Positions 23,717 to 35,518 of a stretch of 64,000 bases of DNA are shown in pieces. A program made the translations under genes and the position numbers. Under the pieces are notes generated by a model that had not been told where the DNA came from, did no database searches, and was given only the letters and a program-made list of their open reading frames with translations. Every line of letters begins with the position of its first letter. The stretch's first letter is position 1. The stretch lies in NCBI GenBank assembly GCA_002964805.2, contig PUDQ02000048.1:1-64000 (forward strand). The letters are read 5' to 3'. This stretch comes from Trametes villosa. Taxonomy: Eukaryota > Basidiomycota > Agaricomycetes > Polyporales > Polyporaceae.

Positions 23717-25098
23717 TCAACAAAGCAGCAGGCCCTTGTTGCACTCGTCGAGTAAGGCCAACTTGGCTCCCTTCAGCAGGCGGACCTTGGCCCCGGGGCT
23801 CCTATACGCCCAGGCGTTGAGGATGTTGCGCAGCACCTTGGTATGCGGAGCGTCGTGGTATATTTTGATGTGCGCGGTCTGACAAAGCGTCGAGCGGGGC
23901 GGTTCCAGGGCTTCGTAGGCAGAGTCGTCTTGCGGATGGCTGCTTCGATCTAACGTCGAGTCTAGCTTGTGCGAGCCGACGTAGGAGAACCCTTCCGCAG
24001 ACGATCGTGTGTGCGACGCAGGCGGGTGATAGAACGCGAGGGAGAGCGGGCCTAGGTTGTCCGTGTCCTTCACGTCCAGCATGAACTGCCAGAAGGTGCG
24101 GAGGGCGTCTCTTGTCCAAACGATCGTCGGAGAGTCCGGGTTTTTGTACGGTGCTTCCGGTAGAGGGGCTTGTGCGGCGGGAGTGCTGTCATCCTGAGGG
24201 TCCGCGAGGATATATGCCGATGTAGCGCCCTCCCAGGGAAGATCGCCGCGGACCGGTATGACCCATGCCAAGCGCGCGAACTGGTCTCCGAGATGGTCCT
24301 CCATGGTCGTGTGCGTATGAGGAGGGATTGGTATCGGCCCGTCGGGGTAGAACTCGGCGTGCATGAAGGCTGGCCACGGATTGTCGAATGTCAAGAGGCA
24401 GGCCTGGAAATGCGGCTAGTAGTACTTATTAGTGCTATGTTTTCAATAGTGGATATATGCGGCGCATACATGTGGCAGAACATCGGCCAAAGACCCTTCG
24501 TCCATGCGGGGACGCTTGTAGACGTGGGGCACAGACGCGTCGCTGTCATTTTTACGCTTTGTAGCTGACTGATGCGTCTGGTCTGCGCGCGCCGATGTTA
24601 GGCTTGCGACATCCGGAACGTCATCCGAGGTTGCGACCGTCTCTTTTTCACGCTGATGCTCGGCGTCCGCAAGCAGTTTGTGTAGATAACCATGGTCGAA
24701 CGGCTCCATATCCTCCAAGGACCATTGATCCTCTTCGAAATGCAGAGGCTCTCCCCAGTCGAGGTCTTGAATGCATCCAGGCTGGGAGACGGGTCTTCGT
24801 TCACACAGTACATGCGGAGGCGTCGCAGAATATTGCAGTCTGGCTCCCGAGATGCCTATGCAAATCAAAAGTCAGAATTTCCGTTGTAGAAAGAGAATCA
24901 ACGCTCACGGAAGATTGAGAAATCTATGCTCTGTGGAAAGAGCCACCTTGTATCGTCCTGCAGGGAGGTCACCAGCGCTGCAGCGTCCTCGAGGAGGACT
25001 TGGTCGGAGACTGCCCAGTCCGCAGCGTTCTCATAAGAGAATTTGTGAACCGTGACGTCCAAGTCCTCCGCGCTGTGAGCATTCACGAGATCAGCCAT
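23717..25098 (-). CDS. Hypothetical protein with nuclear-localisation-like motif
   Basis: Three exons are proposed (24909-25098, 24470-24855, 23717-24403), giving 420 aa, with consistent phases and GT-AG sites. I do not recognise the family. The N-terminal 60 residues are acidic (SAEDLDVTVHKF). The middle contains KRK and KRPR clusters about 14 residues apart, which resembles a bipartite nuclear-localisation signal. The C-terminal half is the best-ordered part (IVWTRDALRTFWQFMLDV, then LRNILNAWAYRSPGAKV). No signal peptide or membrane segment is seen. It lies between the carboxylesterase and the second carboxypeptidase without obvious functional connection. Low-complexity content is modest, so it is probably a real gene. 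Confidence 0.7.
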
Positions 25099-25449
25099 CC
25101 GAAGAATGTGTGCGCCGAGTCGAGTTCAGTACTCGAGCTCGTTGCTGGAGGTGAAGGTTAAGAACAGAGATTGAATACGGTTTGGCGCCCAGATTGGCGC
25201 GCATACATATCTTGGCAGACGTCCCTCAATCCGTGCAAGCATATAATAATATATGGTGCCGGAAAGCCTCGCATCGACCTGCCACGTTCAACGCGACCCC
25301 TGCGCGTGAGTAGACTAGCGAGCCAAACCGAGAGTACTGAAAATGTATGCCGACCCAAGTAACTAGTGTACATGCAAGTATCGTTCACTAAGCTACTGGT
25401 GTACTCCAACACCACGACGTGCACAATACCAGCCTGGCCCCCATCGCTC
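25099..25449. other. Intergenic region, no gene seen
   Basis: This 351-bp stretch upstream of the hypothetical gene and downstream of carboxypeptidase paralogue 2 contains no supportable coding segment. Confidence 0.45.
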
Positions 25450-28070
25450 TCAAAAGACGAGCATTAGTCCCGTCAGGAGACATGCAAGAGAGACGACGAG
25501 CATCCCGTCCAAGATGAAGAGATGCGACGCCGCGCCGTTGGCAGCCGTGGTCGCGGCAGGGCCCGAGGCTGATGAGTTCGGCGCACCCGATGTGGAGGGC
25601 GTAGTCCCTAGAGAACCCGAGGACTGAGACGTAACGCTTGCGATCGTCGTGGCAGTCGCGGTCGCGAGGAAACTCTCCCATGCGGCAATGGTCGCACTCG
25701 GCACCCTGGACGTGCTCGCAGTCGTCCCAGACCCATAGAAGATCTCGTTCCCGCCGGGAAGGTAGTCTCCACTCAGCGTTGCGTCCTCGCCGCCAACCAC
25801 AGTCGACCCCTCGACCGTGCCGTTCCTGTTCGCCCCAAGAACGAACTCGCGGAGGAAGACCAGAGCCTGCTGCGGCTTCCATTGCGGAACGAGGTGGCCC
25901 GCCCCGGAGAAGAGCACGTACGTGAGGTTGCGTTCCTGGTGCACGATACCTGCGACGTTCCCTTCGTCGTCGAACCACGGCGTCGACGGCTTGCGCGTGA
26001 AGCCCTGAACGCCCCCGAACGTAAAGTTCTGGATCACGACCTCCGTACCGCGATGCTGCACCTGCGAGTCGTCGTTCCCGGAGTAGAAGACGATGGAGAC
26101 GTTGCGCGCGCTCGCGTTCGCGGCGAGCTCGGTGAGAAACGCGACGGGCTCGACGCTCGGGTCGCCGTGCTCGTTCCCGATGTGCTTGTTGTACACGGAG
26201 CCGAAGGGATAATTGAAGCTGCTGCTCCAGTTCTTGGACGTCGGCGCATGGAGAATGGCGCGGGTGCGCTCGTCGTTGAGGAACGGCGCTGCGTTCAACG
26301 GGGGCTCGGGATGAGTAGCGTCCGGAACGTCGTATACGTCGAATCCTCCGTTGGCTGGTTCACGTTCCCGACCGTCAGCGTATGTCATATCAAATGGCCG
26401 TGAAGTCACACTCACTCCAGGGGAATGTGAAGTTCAGCGCGTAGTCGCGCATCTCGTCGAAGATGTCGCAGCCGTACCAAGGGTCGATAGTCCCATTCGC
26501 GCGTCCCGACAGGTCGCGTTTCCATTCGGACCTCTTGCGGAGGCGCTCACGCGGGTCGTGGCTAGTTGGAGAGGAACGCTGACGCGCGGCATATTCGGCC
26601 ACTATGGCGTCCCGCCAGGAGGTCGCCACTCGCGAACTAGTACTGGTGGAGGCGTCGAGGCTCGCTCGGAGGCCGCTGGTGAGGTTGAGAGTGGGGAACG
26701 TTCCGTGTTGGGGGTACGTCAGATTCAGGTCGAATCCGCACAGGTAGTGCCTGTAAGCGAAGTCAGCCGGATGCTTAGCCACCGGTCGGATTGAGCTTAC
26801 TGTTCCTTGAAGTAATTGAATACGTCTTCGTCGTACCCGATGATGGCTGGGTACGTCTCGATGATGTTGATCTGTTTGGCATGCGTCAAGGATCCATCCC
26901 GTGACCGGCAATGCATGAACGTACGACAGGAAGGTCTCGGATCGTGGCCAGAGATCCTAGAGAACCGTCGCCAATGGCGATTTTGCGCAGCGTCACTGGG
27001 CTGGACGGGTGTGCGAAGAGATGCTTGACGATGTAAGGCTTAACAGTGATTCAGCACACGCTACAACAGGACCACATAAGGCGCCGCGAGTAGAACTCAC
27101 GATGTAGGTTCCGGCGTAGCTCTCTCCCGTGATGTAGAGGGGTCGCGTAGCAAGGCTGGGGAAGACCTTAACCAGGTTCGTAAGGAAGCCGAGCTAGACG
27201 CAATATTCAGCACGACAACAGACGTGCAAGGGACGGCTGCGAACGTACGAAATCCTCGGCCATTTGATCTTCGTCCGGGACTACAAACGCTCAACAATGA
27301 TAACCAGGTCGCGCTCGCGCACAGGGGGGACTTACCATAGCCCTTGGCATCCGATGTGGAGAAGCCTGTCCCTGAGTGATCATGAGAGTTGCGTCAGCGT
27401 CATGTGCGATTGTCGATTCAGCGCAGGGTACGTACCAACCGGCTGGTCAATCCAGATAGTATCCGCCAGCGTATTCCAGCTAAACGGGTTCAAGACCCAC
27501 GAGCCATTGCTCAGCACGTGAATCGGGCCGTTCTGCACTACCCTTAGCACGCATTTATCGAGAGAATACAACAACCACAAAACGTACCTCCGTCGACAAC
27601 CCGAGCATTCCGGAAGATCCCGGTCTTCAGCGATCCCAGCGTATCAACGTCAACCGTTACGAAAAACTGGAATATTCTACTCACCCGCCCTGTAGCCACA
27701 GAATCCACGGCTCCGTGTTGTTGGTGTGTGCCGGTGCGGTGAGCGTACCATTCGCGCCCTGACGCTCGAAGCCCCAGAAGAAGAGCGTGTTGTTTGGGTG
27801 GCCGGCGCGGTTCACAGGGACGTTCCCCGCGTAGCTGCGCGGCAGGCCGGTGGGTATCTCCTTCGGGAGGCCCTTCACCTCGAAGTCTGTTACGGAAGAG
27901 TAAGTCGCAATGCAACAGGGTACGAGGACGGTCCACTCACAGTTCTGCCACGCGAGGCTGAAGTCGCCTTTCGGCTGCCCCGGCCAGACATGCGGGAAGG
28001 AGTTCGGCGGGACGAGCTGCGCGAACGCACCGCCGAGGAGAGCGAGCGCGTACAGGCTCTTAGCAAACAT
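25450..28070 (-). CDS. Serine carboxypeptidase (S10), paralogue 2, with GPI-type C-terminus
   Basis: Eleven exons are proposed, 5' to 3': 27941-28070, 27685-27886, 27588-27624, 27436-27532, 27336-27371, 27249-27280, 27101-27193, 26925-27038, 26801-26871, 26416-26750 and 25450-26354, giving 683 aa. Nine of eleven exons have the same length as in paralogue 1. It has a signal peptide (MFAKSLYALALLGGAFA) and the same catalytic motifs: GESYAGTY, SGNDDSQ and SGAGHLVPQ. The tail is Ser/Thr/Ala-rich and ends in a hydrophobic stretch (LVVSLACLLTGLMLVF) with small residues before it, which is the layout of a GPI-anchor signal. This suggests a cell-wall or membrane-bound exopeptidase, where paralogue 1 would be released. 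Confidence 0.93.
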
Positions 28071-28593
28071 CTTCTATGTTCGACGAACTCGATTGCTGCA
28101 CTCGCAGCTGTATAAGTAGCGCAGCGACATCGATACGCTGGATTTCGCCGCCATGGGCGATATGAGACAATCCGTCGACTCCAACGCGTTCCTTTCACGG
28201 GTTCACCGCGAGGTGCTTCTGCGGCGATAAGCAGCTTCGTACGAGCCTTCGCGCATGGTCGCTCCGTGTCATGGGGGCAACAAGTGGTTTATAGGAAGGC
28301 GTAAATAACGGGATACGGGTGGTCAGCGCGGTATCGGCGCGCCGCATGGCATGCGCTGATCTACCATGCCGTGAAGGGCGCCGACAGTTCGCGCCGAACA
28401 TCGTATAGGTACCGAGGGCACGCGCGGCTAGCGGAAACTACAGAGACGCAGCTGTTGTACAACGAAGTGTTCGCGGGGACACGATCGCAGGAGGCATCGG
28501 TAACTGAAAACGCACGGGGAGACCTTGCACTACCATGATACTACTCTCAAGCCTACGCTCCGACGCCAAACTGTCTCCTCTGCACAGACATCG
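28071..28593. other. Intergenic region, no gene seen
   Basis: It holds the promoter of carboxypeptidase paralogue 2. On the minus strand a TTATA-like element lies about 40 bp upstream of its start. The rest, up to the CSTF2 stop codon, shows no coding segment. Confidence 0.45.
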
Positions 28594-30604
28594 TCAGCAC
28601 TCAGGCCACATCGGGCCGCGGTATGTACGCACCAACTGCAGTATCTGCTCGCGCTCCGTAGGAGGCAGCGTGTTGAGCTGGTCCGCCGTCAAGCGGAGGA
28701 CTTGCATCAGCATGTCCTATCCCGATGACAGCGTGTTAGTAAATCCATATATGCTAGATAGTGCAGACGAACCCTTTGTGTCTGGTCGAAGTCGGGCACA
28801 GCAGACGGCGGGGCTGCAGGTGCCTGTGGCGGGGCATGCAGTGCGGAAGGAGGTGGCACCTGCATGGGGTGCTGGCCGGCCAGATGCGGGGGCGGGGGCT
28901 GCTGGTACTGCGGGATAGCAGGGGGTGCGGCGGGAGGTGGAGGACGGTAGAAAGGCGGAGGCTGCATCTGTGGCGGCGCCTGCGCGTACATGTTGGGCGG
29001 AAGAGGAGGCGTCGGATGATGCACCGGGGTGTGCGATGGCGGCGGAATCGCCGAGGGGTACATAGGAGGCTGCTGCATGGCCACCGGGGGCTGTATGTAC
29101 GGCGCAGGCTGCTGCACCGCGGGTTGGGGCGGGGGCGGAGCGGGGGCGGGAGTTGGTGGGGCAGCAGCACCTGTGGCGGCCAGCATACGCTACCGCATAT
29201 AAGGGGTGAGTGAACTGCACGGCACAGATATATCAACGCCTACATTGAGGACGGCGGGATCCACGATTTTGTGCAGCAGCAATGCCTGGAACAGGGCATA
29301 GCCTAGCTGCGGGTGTGCAACGAGGAGCGCGCGCGCCTGCTCCGGGTGGGTGATCACAAACGCCTAGTCAAGGAACCGATGTCAGTGTAAGCTCGCGTAT
29401 GCAGAGGTCATATTGACCTTCATCTGTGCGAGGACCTCTAGAATCTGACCGGGGTCAGTAGTTGCCAACACCTGGCTGATGGCGTCCAAGGCATTTGAGC
29501 CGGGAGGGATTGGGACCCCCTTTGGGAGGCTCGCCAAGAACGAGTTCGGGTCCGGTCCACGGCCGGGGCGATGCTCATCTCTGTCGTGGCGGTCATGACG
29601 GTCGCGTTCATGACCATGGCGCTCGCGCCACTGTGCACGCGTCTCGCCACCACCGTCGATGATTTCGCCACGCACCGTGGTCTTCCCCTCGAGGAAGGGA
29701 TCCGAGTCAGCGAGGTCGATACGAAGCGGCCTCCCGCCGATTTCCTGGCCGTTGAGGTTGCGCACAGCGGACATAGCGGTTTCGTGATCTGAACGGAAGA
29801 CTTTTGTTACGAGGTGCAAATCATGTTCCGAATGAGACACGCACCTGCGAACTCGCAGAATCCATAACCTTTGGGCTTGCCCGTCTCCCGGTCGAACACA
29901 AGCCTGCGCAGAATGACTGACATGAGCACCCGTACCAGAACACAGAGTGGCGATTAAAACAGTGGGGGTGACTCCCACCAAGACAAGCGACTCCCACTCA
30001 GAAGAATGCTCTCAGTTGGTACTGGGTGCTCGCCATTGAGCCACCTTCTGCCACGCAGTGAATACCATTTACACCATGCGAGGTGCTTTGCATTTCGTGC
30101 GGGGCACAGGTCGAGCAGGATATAATGGGCACCGTTGCACCGGTTGCGGTACCAGTAACGCGTTTCCAACCGGCGCGCGACGCGCCGCTGGTCGTGAACG
30201 TTTGAACACTCGTACGGGGGTGCCTGTCGCTGTGGCCATACAGTCTCAGTGGGAGTCGGATCTTAGTTCCGAGTCCCACTCCCATAGATCTGGTATATAC
30301 CCAGAACACATACCCGGGTCTGCCTAGGATGAACCCTGCCATTGCAGCTCCCGCGGCCCATCATGAAGGCTCCTTGGAGGACATCTACTCACCTGAACCC
30401 CACGACAGAACCAACGCTCTTGAAGACGTCGATCAGTTGGTCCTGTCCGGATGCGCGATGAGTGCTCCGTGGAGATAGATCAAAGCGACCTGCGACTTAC
30501 TTCGCCCATGTTGTAAGGGACGTTCCCGACTATGATCATACACAGTCATTGTCGCACGATACTACCAGAGAATGACAGGACGTACCAAAGACGACTTTAC
30601 TCAT
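28594..30604 (-). CDS. Cleavage stimulation factor subunit 2 (CSTF2 / Rna15-like)
   Basis: Eight exons are proposed, 5' to 3': 30586-30604, 30501-30529, 30393-30442, 29845-29903, 29418-29788, 29244-29363, 28773-29189 and 28594-28716, giving 395 aa. The RRM covers residues 1-82: VVFVGNVPYNMGE (RNP2), GKPKGYGFCEF (RNP1) and GRPLRIDLADSDP. The hinge follows at about 145-215 (ISQVLATTDPGQILEVLAQMK and ARALLVAHPQLGYALFQAL). A long Pro/Gln linker comes next, and the C-terminal domain is at 356-395 (MLMQVLRLTADQLNTLPP). The protein binds G/U-rich RNA downstream of poly(A) sites in 3'-end processing. The first two exons are 19 and 29 nt. Intron 3 is 489 nt, far longer than its neighbours, because of an inserted inverted-repeat element. 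The donor after exon 7 (GTTCGT) is weak. Confidence 0.93.
29961..30284. mobile_element. MITE-like inverted-repeat element inside CSTF2 intron 3
   Basis: About 324 bp bounded by imperfect terminal inverted repeats of roughly 40 bp (29961-30003 and 30244-30284). The inner core GACTCCCACT pairs exactly with AGTGGGAGTC. The element has no coding capacity and accounts for most of the unusual length of the 489-nt intron. No clear target-site duplication is visible, so the outer boundaries are approximate. Confidence 0.6.
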
Positions 30605-31139
30605 GGTAGCGAAAGCAGATGATGAAGCGCGGCTAACGGAAGGATATGCCACTTGAACGGCGCCTGCAGCGGCGCGACCTTGCTCGTCGTTGATATTTTA
30701 TAATAGCAGAGTCTAGCAAGAATGGGAAATAGTTTCGCCGAAGGTAGAAGCTCGAGAGGGGGCAAGCAGAATGCGCGCAGATTGCACTCGTCTAATCGAC
30801 CGCGCGCGTCGACTGAGGCTTGCGAGACCGTGGTGGGAGTGAGGCAAAGAGAGTGTTGAGGGGAGATGTACAGGTAGTCTGGCATGAGACGCTGGATTTT
30901 GGAGGAGGGCGGGGATTTCGGGAGTTGCCGGTACAAGCGCCGGTGCGTTGACGCCCCTATGTAGCGCAGTGCTTTCAAATTCAACTCAAGTACGCGACTG
31001 CATATATACCGCGCTTCAAAGGAAATCATGGACCGCATCAGGCGTAGTCCTAGCTCCCCCAGAAGCTACCAGGCGAGTGCGAATATTTTTGTTTGTCATG
31101 TAGATTTCTGGTGTACTGTAGAACAGTGAGCGTCCTCGA
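30605..31139. other. Intergenic region, no gene seen
   Basis: This 535-bp stretch contains the CSTF2 promoter and the 3' flank of the first gene of the F-box array. No supportable coding segment is present. Confidence 0.45.
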
Positions 31140-32990
31140 CTATATCACCTCCCACCGAACCCTCGCTCCACTTTGCTGCCCCTGCTCCTCCAAAGACGCA
31201 CAAACTGGCCTCACTACTTGTTCCCATCTCGAATGCGCCTCGTCCCGACCTGCTAGGCTTTGCCCTGTTAGCTCCGAATAGCTCTCGGATACGACGACAT
31301 AAAGCTCCTCCAAGCAGGGGAACGCGCGGACAAAGAATGCGACGAACTCCTCCTCAGGTACGCCCTCGTCCAACGCCGTCGCCCACAGCTCCAGCGTCCG
31401 CACCCGAGATGTCCGCTGAGCCAAAACGTCCCGCGCGGCCTCGCGGCGGAAGTCCTGGGAAAGTGTACCCTGCACCGCGAGCCTCAGTTTCGTAAGCTCT
31501 GCGCACCGCCCGACGAACGGAAGGAGCCCATCCAAACTCGGGATCTCGAGGACGTCGACCCCCTCGTCATGATCGGACCAGTACTCGAACGAGAAGGGGC
31601 CGCGTAGCAGAGGGACGAGGCGGAGGGACTCTAAGTGCGGGAGCTTCTCGGCGAGCGCAAGCAGAAATTCGTCGTTTACTTGGAAGACGACGTCGATCCC
31701 GATCTCCAATGTCCTCAGCGACGTGAGCGACAGCATGCGCTCTGGCTCCCATGATGTGCACGCCAACCCTGTAAGGGCCGTGATTGATACGGCAGGATCG
31801 TCGCCCGTCTGCTCCATCGTGCGCTCCATGCCTTCGTCTAGCGCCACGGAGAGGTGCTTGAATCCTCGCAGGCCAGAGAGCACGGTGAAGATCTGCTCCA
31901 GGACGGCGGCAGACGAGGAAGCGTGGCTGTACAGGTACTCCCAGTGGATGTTGACGGCCTCTAAGTGTTCGGGGTTGATGTGAGACAGGAACTCTGGGGC
32001 GTCGTTGTGTGCGATGGAGACGGAGACCTCGCGGAGGGCCGTGAATGCATGGGGGCCTGTTTCCGTCCTGCGAGGGTATCGAATGCGGCTCCATCCGCTC
32101 TCCAGAGCAAATCCCGTGAGGGTAGGGAGAGTACCGAGGTGGTGGAGCGTGGGCTGGTCGAGGAGCGCGGACCTTACCCACAAAGTGCGTAGGTGGTGCG
32201 TGGCGTTGAGCGCGCTTAGGACGTGGGGTCCGAGCGTGGACATACACTTCCCAACCGTGCTGACGTAGTGCTCGCCGGCGAGTGAGGATAGACTCCAGGC
32301 GGACTTCATAAGCAGCACGGTTCAGTTTGTAGGTAGACGGGGTGGCGACAGTGTACGCTCACCGTGTATGCCATGCAAGGCAGTTGCAGTACCAGTAAGC
32401 GCGGAGGTAGCAGGAGCCGCGAATGTAGCTCGTGCTCCCAGAACGCCTGATAAACGACGTGCTCGAGTTTCGGAAAGAGCGCAGCATCATCCAGCGAGAT
32501 CTCGCGGAGATGGCGCTCTAGAGGTCGTAACACTGTTTCCGGGTCGAGACCTCGAACAGCGACGCCAGATGGAGGTGGGATCCCGATAGCCCGGATACGT
32601 GCGACATAGGGTTCCAATATCCGCCATACATCGGGGATGGGCTCCTCCTTCAGAAACTACGCGTGCGTGCAATCCCTATAAGTATCTCCATCCTCGATCG
32701 GGCTTGATGGGACTTACCAGTACTTTGCTCATCTCGTCGTACCTGAGCAGCTCCTCAGGAACGAGATGTTTGATCAGCACGAACAGGTCCGGGATCTCGC
32801 GCCATAGCACATCCAAGGCAGGCTCCTTGAACGTCCGGCAGGTACGCGCGAGGCCAGCGAGGGTGCGGAGGGTGTCCTGGTTGCGATGGATGATGCGCGT
32901 AGGGTATCGCATGCGGGTGTCATAGATATGGCCATCGAGCTCGTCGAAGATTTGGGAGATGATCTCGACAATCTGCAGGCATTGGTGCAT
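31140..32990 (-). CDS. F-box/LRR protein A of a three-gene tandem array
   Basis: Three exons are proposed (32718-32990, 32363-32656, 31140-32303), giving 576 aa. The N-terminal F-box segment reads MHQCLQIVEIISQIFDELDG, then LAGLARTCRTFKEPALDVLW. Exon 2 carries ALFPKLEHVVYQAF. Exon 3 is made of degenerate LRRs (LTSLRTLEIGIDVVF, LPHLESLRLVPLLRG, VRTLELWATALDEGV). The start was chosen because genes B and C begin at the homologous MHSCLL/MHPCLL position, even though the frame is open further upstream. The array of three same-strand genes has a period of about 2.16 kb. This is a different F-box family from the one at 2-15 kb. The likely role is SCF substrate adaptor. Confidence 0.85.
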
Positions 32991-33367
32991 CACGGCCACC
33001 AGTGAGCGGAATAGGTTGCAGGTGGCGGAAGAAGGTAGAGGGGAACGACGAAGTATGCGCGTTAGGTTATTACCAGTGATTTTGCAAGCGCTGGCGAAGA
33101 TGATCCAAGTGGACATACGCGGCGACCTCGGGAGCCAGATTTAGATAGGACACGCCAATGATGGAACGAATAAGAGAAAGTGCAGGAAGGCATGTAGTAC
33201 ATGGACCACGCATGGCCTCGTGACGCCGTCCATATTCTCAGCTACACAATGTTTCAGCACACAGTATTCGTCGAGCGAATGCATGAGCACGAACTGTCCT
33301 TGCGAAATGGCCCGAGCCGTCTTGCTTTTGTGAGTATCGTGGATAAGGGGCGACACGCTCAGGACGA
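32991..33367. other. Intergenic region in the F-box array
   Basis: No gene is seen. Unlike the B/C spacer, no trace of the RING-gene tail is visible here. Confidence 0.45.
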
Positions 33368-35156
33368 CTAGCCAATACATAGGCTGTCTGTGATTTTGCG
33401 CCCTTCCCGCCGCCGCCGAGCTTCATCCAGTACGGTGTCCCACCTGGCCTGGAATAGTTGTCTTTCCCGCTCTCCGACGCCATCTGTGGGGTCTTCTGGA
33501 CGGGACGCCAAGACAATGTCGCAACGCATCAAGGAAGGGTACGCATCGCAGAAGTGCGCCACGTATACTTCATCCGCCACGCCGACGTCCAGCGGTGTGG
33601 CCCAGAGCTCGAGGTTGCGCAGGGCATTCGCCCGTGGCGCGCGACCAAGAGGCTCGCTTCGGAGAAGGGTTCCTCGGACGGCGATCCTGACGTCGGCCAG
33701 GCGTGAGCAAGACTGGACCAGTTTCAGGAGCCCGTCGAGCGAAGGAGGGCTGGTCCGTGCCGTTTCGGATGGTATCCCTAGAGGCTGCCCTCGTCGGAAC
33801 CACCAGCGAACCCGAACCGGCGGGACGAGGCTGAGACGCTCGAGACGAGGGAGATGCTGTCCGATGACGAGGAGGTCTTCGTCTGTGACCTGGAGAACGA
33901 GGCTGACCTCGATTCGCAACGTGCGCAGGGACGTGAACATGGGGAGTCGGTCCATTGCCGCGAGTGCAGCGTAACACTCTCCCTCCCGCTGCAGGACCAT
34001 CGTTGCATGTTTTCCAAGTGTGGCATGGAAGATCTTGAGCGTGGGGCAGGACGCTAGTTGGTCCCATATGGGATACACGGTATCGTTGGCGGATGTGTAG
34101 GAAAACGAGTATCGTATCCTCACAGTTTCCAGACGCAGTGGTTGGATGAGGGCGAGCACTGATGGAGCATTGACGGTGGAATCAGGGATCGTTGGCAATA
34201 TATCTCGTAGGAATTTGAATGCGTGTTGCCGAGATGCAGGATTCAGGGGCAGCGGTATTCCATGGTCCATTTGCTCGTATACCAGGGTGGAAAGAGTGGG
34301 GAGGGCGCCCAAATGGGATAGGTTTGGTTCGTTCAAGATGTCCCCACATGTCCAGAGGGCTTCGAGACGGGTCATGGCAGACACCGCCTGATGGATGGGT
34401 TCCTGGATTAGCTTGAACTTTTCGCCCCCAGAAGACCTAGACTTGAATAAGGGGACCTGTCAAGCAGTCTTGTCAGCAACAAAGTAGCATGGAAGAGAAA
34501 CACCTACGGACTGAGAAGCCTACGGTCGGGAGATGAAGCACCCGAAGCTGTGGCTGAAGCAGCAAGCGACAGTAGATCCTGTTCGTCCAACACACATGAT
34601 ACACGACTCGCTCAAGATTGGGGAAAGGAGCGACTGATTCAGATCCATGGCGTGTCAAGTAGGCCTCCAGATGATCTAGCGCTGCGTCCTCGTTGAGCCC
34701 ATCGAGCTTCGAAAGAGGCGTCCGGTATGGCAGGGCGACGCCAATGCTGCGTATGCGTTGCACGTAGGGGTCTAGTCGAGTCCAGTCCGCATCTTGGGAT
34801 CCTATCGAATGTTCGTGCGGCTAAGTAAGCGAGAGTCAGCATCGCCAAACGCCACGATAAAGAACGAGCCGTACCCAGGCCGTGAGCAGGCTTCCTCCCG
34901 TTTGTGCTCCGGAGAGCTCATTTCGCAGCAGGTATTTGACGAGTACGAGTGGATCTGGTATTTCTCGCCACAAGACGTCCAGGGCGACCTCGTGAAAAGC
35001 TTTGCACGTCCGCGCAACGCTCGCAAGCGCACGAAGCCCGCTTTCTTCCCGGTGGAGGATTAGCGAGAGGGTGGGGACCCGTTCATCGTACACATGTCCG
35101 TCGAGGTGTTCGAAGATTTCTCTGAGTATCTCATTGATGAGCAAGCAAGAGTGCAT
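33368..35156 (-). CDS. F-box/LRR protein B of the tandem array
   Basis: Three exons are proposed (34875-35156, 34512-34820, 33368-34456), giving 559 aa. The F-box segment reads MHSCLLINEILREIFEHLDG, then LASVARTCKAFHEVALDVLW. Exon 2 contains FPNLERVVYHVCWTNRIYC. The third exon has LRR-like segments (LRTLRIEVSLVLQV, LPRLERLSLVPPVRV, LRNLELWATPLDVGV). The phase-0 donor after exon 2 is GTCCGT, atypical but aligned with the homologous donors of A and C. Genes B and C are closer to each other than to A. The likely role is SCF substrate adaptor; no substrate is indicated. Confidence 0.84.
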
Positions 35157-35518
35157 GATGCCTAGCTGAACGACTGCAATGTGGTACGAAGAAGAGAGGC
35201 AGCAAGGTCGTGGCGCCCACGTCGCGCGGATTAATGACATGAATTCGACGTGTCAATATTGAGCGGGGTACTCGGATTAGCGCGGACCTTCACACTGTAT
35301 ACAAAACTCCTAGCTGCACAAGGGTAAAATGAATGTCGAAAAGCTGACGAACGGTTAGTAGCTGTACTCGTCGTCGTACCCCTCGCCGTCAAGTGCGTCA
35401 ACAAGGTCTTCCTTCAATTCTAGAGTTCAATCCTTCTCGCCGTTATGAGCCATGTATCTACCTTCCCGCCGGACCCCTCCCCTTCAGGTGTTCCACACGC
35501 ATTCAAGCAGCTGTATGC
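35157..35518. other. Spacer between F-box genes B and C
   Basis: It contains a partial copy of the 3' end of the RING gene (see 35355-35424). Otherwise no gene is seen. Confidence 0.5.
35355..35424 (-). pseudogene. Duplicated fragment of the RING gene's last exon
   Basis: On the minus strand this reads EDLVDALDGEGYDDEYSY followed by TAA. The RING gene at 37563-37668 ends YEDLSDEDGEGYDDDEYNY and TAA. Similarity extends a few tens of bases past the stop. The offset (about 2.21 kb) is close to the spacing between F-box genes B and C (2.157 kb), so the fragment marks the edge of the tandem duplication that produced the array. Confidence 0.75.

Noticed and set aside
28754..29236. Three overlapping proline- or arginine-rich frames around 29 kb
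   Set aside because: Only one (28773-29189) is in phase with the CSTF2 hinge and C-terminal exons; the others are shadows.
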